NCBI GenBank assembly: GCA_002498375.1
Contig: DAHC01000015.1
Location: 95,352 to 159,351, forward strand
DNA: 64,000 nt
Direction: 5' to 3'
Source of the DNA: Methanocorpusculum sp. UBA424
Lineage (GTDB): Archaea; Halobacteriota; Methanomicrobia; Methanomicrobiales; Methanocorpusculaceae
Shown here: positions 59,192 to 64,000 of the stretch, in pieces
Layout: every line of letters starts with the position of its first letter
How positions within the stretch are numbered: position 1 is the stretch's first letter
Position numbers and translations under genes: made by a program
Notes under the pieces: generated by a model
What the model saw: only the letters and a program-made list of their open reading frames with translations
Database searches by the model: none
Told to the model about the DNA's origin: nothing

Positions 59192-60285
59192 TGAACATCT
59201 CCAGGATTTCCCTCTACCTGGGAGCTTTTGCGACCATGGCTCTCTCGAATGCCGTTGTCCCGATTCTGGCACTCATCACGTCGGATGCTGCGGTTCAGGG
59301 AGCCATCTACTCAGCCTACTTTTTAGGCGCGTTTTTCATGGTATTTCCTGCCGGATGGATATCCGATAAAATCGGACGAGCTCCGCTCATCAAGATTGGT
59401 CTTGCCGGATCATTTGCTTCCGGTCTTCTTATCTGGTTCTTTACGGGCGATCCTCTATTGACCGTCGGCTTCAGATTCCTGGAGGGTTTGTTTACTGGCA
59501 TGTTTGTATCATCGGCCCTCTCCTTTGTCAATTCGCAGCTTGAGCATACAAAACTCTCCGGTATGTATCTTGCACTGATGAATGTGGGTATGGTCGCGGG
59601 TCTTGTCATCCCCGGTATCTTATCGGTCATCCATCCATATGCCGGCGTTCTCGTGTTCAGCGTCCTGACCGGATTCGCATTTCTTGCAGGGATATTCTTC
59701 CGTGAAGGATCCGGTTTTATCTCAGTAAGGATACCTGTTCGAATGATCTTTTCGATCGCGCTCTATCACAAGTGGCTCTGGGCGGCTCTGTTTATTTTCA
59801 CTGGCGCGACGGGTGTCGTTACGAGTATGTATCCGGAGATGTCGGGGTATTCTGCAGATATTTCCGGAGTCGTGACTGCGCTGATGAGTGTTTCTACTGC
59901 TGTCTGCGTTTATGCTGTATCACGGGTATCTCTTTTGGATTCTCTGGGATTTCTCCGGGGTTCGGCATTCATCCTCGCTCTCTCGGTACCTCTGGTTTTC
60001 TTTACGCCGATCGGCATGATCCTTGTCGGTGCCGTTTTTGGCATAATCTCGGTCGCGGTGTTGAATTATATCGCGGGCACCCCTCATCCCCAGGGCATGA
60101 TGAATGGTCTTTTAATAACGATGCAGTATGCTGGAATGGCGGTAATGCCGTTTATTACTGGTCTGATCGTTATTCCCTTGGGATATCTGGGCGTATTCAT
60201 TATTGTTGGGGCGTGCGTGCTGCTCGGCGGACTCCTTGTCGTCCGCTGTCCGTGTTATGCTCCTGCAGTAAAAAAGGGTAATTGA
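59191..60285 (+). CDS. MFS transporter
   Basis: 364 residues with about 11-12 membrane segments. The loop 2-3 motif GWISDKIGRAPLIKIG is the MFS signature. No substrate motif is seen; drug or sugar type is possible. Its first base overlaps the top6A stop (TAATG), so it is likely co-translated with top6A despite the unrelated role. Confidence 0.85.
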   Translation: MNISRISLYLGAFATMALSNAVVPILALITSDAAVQGAIYSAYFLGAFFMVFPAGWISDKIGRAPLIKIGLAGSFASGLLIWFFTGDPLLTVGFRFLEGLFTGMFVSSALSFVNSQLEHTKLSGMYLALMNVGMVAGLVIPGILSVIHPYAGVLVFSVLTGFAFLAGIFFREGSGFISVRIPVRMIFSIALYHKWLWAALFIFTGATGVVTSMYPEMSGYSADISGVVTALMSVSTAVCVYAVSRVSLLDSLGFLRGSAFILALSVPLVFFTPIGMILVGAVFGIISVAVLNYIAGTPHPQGMMNGLLITMQYAGMAVMPFITGLIVIPLGYLGVFIIVGACVLLGGLLVVRCPCYAPAVKKGN

Positions 60286-60287
60286 GT

Positions 60288-61505
60288 TTACTTGTGTTTT
60301 CTTCTTGGGCGATACTGATGTTTTGGAACATTAGCGTCCGGCAATTGGGCTGCGGGTTCGACAATCCTGTCTTTGAGGGGAGTATTGCAGTATTCCAAGA
60401 CCGTAAGTGCCCGTTCCGCTCCGATTGCCGGTTTGGTGGCCTCGAGCCATAAATAGAATCCAACTCTTGACGGAGTGGGGCGTTCGTATTTGAATCCGCC
60501 CGTTTTTGCCGGAACCATCTTCAGATATGTGCGCTGTTTTTTTGGTTTGAGATAAATCACGGGAGACATCTCGGGAAAATCAACGGCGAGGATCACTCTG
60601 GTATAGTTTTCCTGAAGAGATTCGGCAGTGAGAACCTCAGATTTGACACGAAGACCGTAATTTGCCACCAATGCTTTTATCGCCGAAGGATACAGACCAC
60701 CACAGATTACTTTTTTTACGAGGGGGGAGACGGATGGGTCCGAGAAGTACTGATCCGGCGTCATATTGTGATCCATCGCAAAAAACAGTTTGGTGAGTGC
60801 GTCGTCGTGAAGTTTTTTGTAATCGAAGTCCCGTATTTTTAGGGTCTCGCTTGGGATAAGGACAGGATTCTTTTCCGGTTGTTTTTGGAACGATGTTATC
60901 CGAAGACCTTTGAGACAGGATTTCATGACTTCGCATTCATGGGTCCCGATGTATACGTTGTCGGGATCTGAGACGAGCCTTCTCACGACCTGCGTCCCGG
61001 AGATGTCAACGGAAGAAAAAAGCATGAATCCCACATGTTCCTGATTGAACATGTAGCCGAACAGTTTTTTCTTATAAATGATCTCAGCTTCGAGGTCCTT
61101 AAGATCGGCGGGGCTGGTCACGATCTCGCTGAAGACGACCTGCTTATCTTTATCGAAGAGGAGGAGATCCACCTCTGCCAGATCCTGTCCGTTGCCTCTG
61201 ACTCTGATGTCCCCTTTTTCCGCCGAGTATATTCCGTTTACGCCGAGTCTGATTTTTTCCCGGTGTTTTGGGACGTCGGCTCCCTTTCTTACAATTTTTT
61301 TGATGGTGTCGGTTTTTTCTGCGATCCTGATGAGCTGCTCGTATATGAGATTTTCAAACCAGTATCCTTCGGCGGTCCGCATCAGCATGATATCGTCCGA
61401 GAAGAGATTTTTGCGTTCGGCCGGACGCATGTGACGCAAAGCTCTTACGGCGATTGCCCGGTCAGGCTTGTAGTGGCTAAACTGCTCACTAATCCACGAG
61501 AGCAT
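60288..61505 (-). CDS. Putative restriction-fold (PD-(D/E)XK-like) protein
   Basis: 405 residues from the ATG at 61505, which follows a GGAGAG box; a longer start at 61610 would overlap the tRNA methyltransferase gene. The segment GYWFENLIYEQL and then AEVDLLLFDKDKQVVFSEIV looks like the alpha-beta core of PD-(D/E)XK nucleases, but the last Lys position is Val or Thr. The C-terminal half is basic. I do not recognise a named family. Probably nucleic acid related. Confidence 0.55.
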   Translation of the reverse strand: MLSWISEQFSHYKPDRAIAVRALRHMRPAERKNLFSDDIMLMRTAEGYWFENLIYEQLIRIAEKTDTIKKIVRKGADVPKHREKIRLGVNGIYSAEKGDIRVRGNGQDLAEVDLLLFDKDKQVVFSEIVTSPADLKDLEAEIIYKKKLFGYMFNQEHVGFMLFSSVDISGTQVVRRLVSDPDNVYIGTHECEVMKSCLKGLRITSFQKQPEKNPVLIPSETLKIRDFDYKKLHDDALTKLFFAMDHNMTPDQYFSDPSVSPLVKKVICGGLYPSAIKALVANYGLRVKSEVLTAESLQENYTRVILAVDFPEMSPVIYLKPKKQRTYLKMVPAKTGGFKYERPTPSRVGFYLWLEATKPAIGAERALTVLEYCNTPLKDRIVEPAAQLPDANVPKHQYRPRRKHK

Positions 61506-61539
61506 TACAACTCTCCGCTTGTTTGTTTCATAAGTTATT

Positions 61540-62493
61540 TTATGCGAGGATGAGTATCCTTCGCGTGAGACTTTTATGCACCCTCTGTTCGTAGTAACCA
61601 ACGATTTCAAAGAGATCTTTTGCCAGAGGTCTGATGTCTTTATGCGTCACGATGACTGCCCTGCCTCCCCGTTTTAGAACACGCCTGATTTCCTTGAGAG
61701 ATTCCGTGTACAAGGTGTCGATGCTTTCGGCTCCAATGGTAGTCGACTGACCGTACGGCAGGTCAGTTGCGATCGCGTCGAACGCTTCATCAGGATACGG
61801 CATCTTTGTAGCATCGGCCCGGATACAGGCTCCGTTTGGAAGATTCTGTCTGCATCCGATAAGCATTTCGGGGTCGTAGTCGCTTCCGACGGCTTCAATT
61901 CCCATCATTTCACATTCAAGGAGCATACCTCCGGTTCCGCAGAATGGGTCGCACAATCTCTCTCCCGGCTCGACATGGGTCAGATTGACCATGGTTCTCG
62001 CCATGAGAGGCATCATGACTCCCGGATGGAAGAATGCTCTTCTCTGGGGGTTTCGATAGGCATACGATCCGCGGTCTATGGTGTGCAGGACTTCTCCAAA
62101 GAAGCATCTGCCGTTGGTAAAGACAGCACGGTATTCTACATCGGGAGTGTTCAGGTCAACAGTCCCGTGAATTTTTTGTCCCATCATGCGCTCGAGTTCC
62201 AGTTGGGATGCATTGACGGTGACAGGATGAATCTTTCTTACCCGACAGCAGAATCTGCCGGGGGCTGTGAGCGCGAGAGAGTCGAGGAGCCTTTCCAAGT
62301 CTTCCTTTGACGCATCGCATTCTCCAAGGAGACGCATTACTACATGCGTCTGTGCGAGCCGTGTCGTTCTTTCCGGATCATTCACTTCAGCTATGGCAAT
62401 ACCGTTTTCCGTACGGGTCACGTTACCCGCACAGGAGATCTCGGCAGCGGCCAGAGGCTGGTTCTCTCCGGAGAGTTCAAACAACAGGTTCAT
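61540..62493 (-). CDS. trmG10: tRNA (guanine10-N2)-methyltransferase
   Basis: 317 residues. An N-terminal THUMP-like part (1-140, with AQTHVVMRLLGECD), then a Rossmann methyltransferase with CDPFCGTGGMLLECEMMG (motif I) and ATDLPYGQST (motif IV, DLPY instead of NPPY). It methylates G10 in tRNAs. It sits 34 bp from the next minus-strand gene and probably shares a transcript. Confidence 0.9.
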   Translation of the reverse strand: MNLLFELSGENQPLAAAEISCAGNVTRTENGIAIAEVNDPERTTRLAQTHVVMRLLGECDASKEDLERLLDSLALTAPGRFCCRVRKIHPVTVNASQLELERMMGQKIHGTVDLNTPDVEYRAVFTNGRCFFGEVLHTIDRGSYAYRNPQRRAFFHPGVMMPLMARTMVNLTHVEPGERLCDPFCGTGGMLLECEMMGIEAVGSDYDPEMLIGCRQNLPNGACIRADATKMPYPDEAFDAIATDLPYGQSTTIGAESIDTLYTESLKEIRRVLKRGGRAVIVTHKDIRPLAKDLFEIVGYYEQRVHKSLTRRILILA

Positions 62494-62581
62494 CCGCTTT
62501 ATACATGTGCCGTCTGGCTAATAATATCTGTGGGGTCCTGCGGTCGGGATATTATGTGATGACCCTCAATATATTTCGACG

Positions 62582-63490
62582 TCAGAGAATCTCTTTTCGT
62601 TTGATGTACCAGATTTTTGCACATTTTTCCGGATGATACCTGAGTTTAGCCTCGCGAAGTCCGGGAACATCCATGTCGGACTCGCGGTTAATCCAGCTGT
62701 ATTTCCCTAAAAGTGATTTGGCGGTTTCCTGATTGATGATTTTATAGATGCCCTTATACTGAGAGATGCCTTTCTCAAAATGGATGACGGCAGTCTCGTT
62801 ATTCATTTCCCCCCAAATGGCAATGGCCCCTATTTTGTTTTTGGGTAGTACGCGGATCATCAGTCCTTCACACCCGAGTTCATCCCATTGATCCAATGCG
62901 GCGTGGGCTGCTCCCACTTCTTCATCGAGAACTGAGTTCGCCTCGGTGTTTTTGGCGTCGCTCCATTTATTGAGCATCTCATGAATCTCGGGGATGCTTT
63001 CCGGGGTGATTGGATCCACGGTGTACTGATATTTGGTGTTGAATCGGTTGATCTGTTTACGGATGTTGAGATATTTTCGTCCGGCAAGTTCTGCAAGTTC
63101 TTTTGTTCTGTAATAATAATCGCTGCAGCCGCGTGATTCATACACGGGCGTTTCAGGATGATACAGTTTCATGTACGGGAGATATTTTTCTTCGTGGAAG
63201 GTAACGGCGCAGTCGCCTGTGTGTTTTTTGGCGAATTGCAGGAGTTCTTCGAATAATGCCGGGTCGAATTCACCGATTGGTGCATGGCATGTGGATTTTC
63301 CGCAGGTTGTGTTGGAAAGGATCAGGTGATCATTTATCACGGCATATTCGCAATGGGCGTAATGTTCCCAGCAGAGGAGTGTGAGAAAGTTGTGTTCCGA
63401 GTGGTACTGAGGAAATCGCCGGAAGTAGTCTTCGATAAGGGTTTTGTCGGCGAGCGTTATTTTTTTGAAATCAGTTTTTTTCATTTTCAA
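62582..63490 (-). CDS. DUF2156 protein (LPG_synthase_C-like)
   Basis: 302 residues with the double GNAT-like fold of DUF2156. Conserved stretches: NFLTLLCWEHY, GRKYLNIRKQINRF, INRESDMDVPGLREAKLRYHP. Related domains transfer aminoacyl groups to lipids, but this stand-alone form has no membrane part. It overlaps the GNAT gene by 20 bp, so the two are probably co-translated. Confidence 0.82.
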   Translation of the reverse strand: MKMKKTDFKKITLADKTLIEDYFRRFPQYHSEHNFLTLLCWEHYAHCEYAVINDHLILSNTTCGKSTCHAPIGEFDPALFEELLQFAKKHTGDCAVTFHEEKYLPYMKLYHPETPVYESRGCSDYYYRTKELAELAGRKYLNIRKQINRFNTKYQYTVDPITPESIPEIHEMLNKWSDAKNTEANSVLDEEVGAAHAALDQWDELGCEGLMIRVLPKNKIGAIAIWGEMNNETAVIHFEKGISQYKGIYKIINQETAKSLLGKYSWINRESDMDVPGLREAKLRYHPEKCAKIWYIKRKEIL

Positions 63491-63947
63491 AGAGCATGGG
63501 GGTGTAGTTTTTCATTTCAGAGAATCCTGCTCTGAGGTAGATTGATTCTTTTTGGGGTGCAGAGATGAGTCCGATCCAGGTAAGGCCGTGCAATGATCCC
63601 AGGCGTCGAAGTGTTGTTGCTATGCGCTCTCCAATCCCGCGTCCGCGATATTCGGGGAAGACGACCACGTCCTGAATGTATCCGTCTGCCATTCCGTCAG
63701 CGATGATGCGTCCCATTCCAACTGCGCGATTCTGTGTGTCGTGGGCAATTATGAAGATAAAACTCCCTTGCAGTATCTGCGCGATGCGGTCGGTGCTCCA
63801 TCCCATGTCCCACCATCCGCCAGTTCGATAAAGGTCGACGATTTCGGTTTTATTCCACGAACGGACTTCACTAAGGGTTATTTCATTTTCTGACACGGAA
63901 ATATGGTCCTGTGTTTTATTTTTCTTATTTTCTTCTGGGTGGTTCAA
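63471..63947 (-). CDS. GNAT family N-acetyltransferase
   Basis: 158 residues. The acetyl-CoA binding site appears as VVFPEYRGRGIGERIATTL (about 103-121), and VGMGRIIADG precedes it. It acetylates an unknown amine. Upstream of its ATG lies the window end (63948-64000), which holds only AT-rich DNA. Confidence 0.85.
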   Translation of the reverse strand: MNHPEENKKNKTQDHISVSENEITLSEVRSWNKTEIVDLYRTGGWWDMGWSTDRIAQILQGSFIFIIAHDTQNRAVGMGRIIADGMADGYIQDVVVFPEYRGRGIGERIATTLRRLGSLHGLTWIGLISAPQKESIYLRAGFSEMKNYTPMLFENEKN

Positions 63948-64000
63948 GATAATGATATTTCTGGTCTTGCTATTGACATCATTCCGGTTGGTTTATATGC

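Overview
The window is from a methanogenic archaeon. Evidence includes methenyl-tetrahydromethanopterin cyclohydrolase (mch), the YcaO/TfuA pair that thioamidates methyl-coenzyme M reductase, Orc1/Cdc6, DNA topoisomerase VI, NreA with a C-terminal PCNA-binding motif, archaeal RNase P RNA, GatE, and TATA-type promoters. DNA gyrase and a formate dehydrogenase-like protein alongside these fit Methanomicrobiales. I would guess Methanocorpusculum or a close relative, but that is inference because no search was run. Coding density is high, and many genes overlap by 1-20 bp with their neighbour.

Layout. 1-0.6 kb: 3' end of gatE and a small basic protein. 0.7-5.8 kb: a methylthiotransferase, polyphosphate kinase and an HdeD-like membrane protein, bracketed by two inverted copies of a ~490-bp palindromic element. 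5.8-13.5 kb: a MerR-like/coiled-coil protein, nreA, a flavodoxin-like protein, a YigZ/DUF5591/PspC cluster, the thiF-like/tfuA/ycaO operon and an MsrA-MsrB fusion. 13.7-18.6 kb: a repeat-built surface protein, moeA, a methyltransferase, a TPR protein and an exopolyphosphatase. 18.7-20.5 kb: riboflavin genes ribE-ribB-ribH. 20.7-24.5 kb: a small Cys protein, an FdhA-like protein with Ser at the expected Cys/Sec site, RNase P RNA and Cys-cluster proteins. 24.6-33.4 kb: HAD and beta-lactamase-fold hydrolases, a CPA2 antiporter with a decayed partial duplicate, a radical SAM protein, two repeat-rich or AT-rich gaps and a phosphoesterase lipoprotein.

33.4-36.4 kb holds a compact operon: Ni/metallochaperone-type GTPase, soluble ABC ATPase, DUF364 protein and TrmO-like protein. 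It is the best candidate here for an undescribed metallocofactor or metal-handling system. 36.7-45.7 kb: tRNA-Val, mch, cdc6, a zinc-ribbon protein, a transglutaminase-like protein, valS, an acyl-CoA synthetase and a small lipoprotein. 45.8-49.9 kb: a DUF45 peptidase divergent from a chain of JAMM protein, ribL, DUF2284, PAPS reductase-like protein and hisH. 50.2-60.3 kb: gyrB-gyrA, a small membrane protein, then the hisS-top6B-top6A-MFS chain. 60.3-64 kb: a putative nuclease-fold protein, tRNA G10 methyltransferase, a DUF2156 protein and a GNAT acetyltransferase.

Themes linking the genes: polyphosphate turnover (ppk, ppx), flavin supply (ribE/B/H plus ribL), tRNA modification (GatE, methylthiotransferase, TrmO-like, TrmG10), DNA topology and replication (gyrase, topo VI, Cdc6, NreA), and sulfur or metal cofactor chemistry (YcaO/TfuA/ThiF, MoeA, the GTPase/ABC/DUF364 module).
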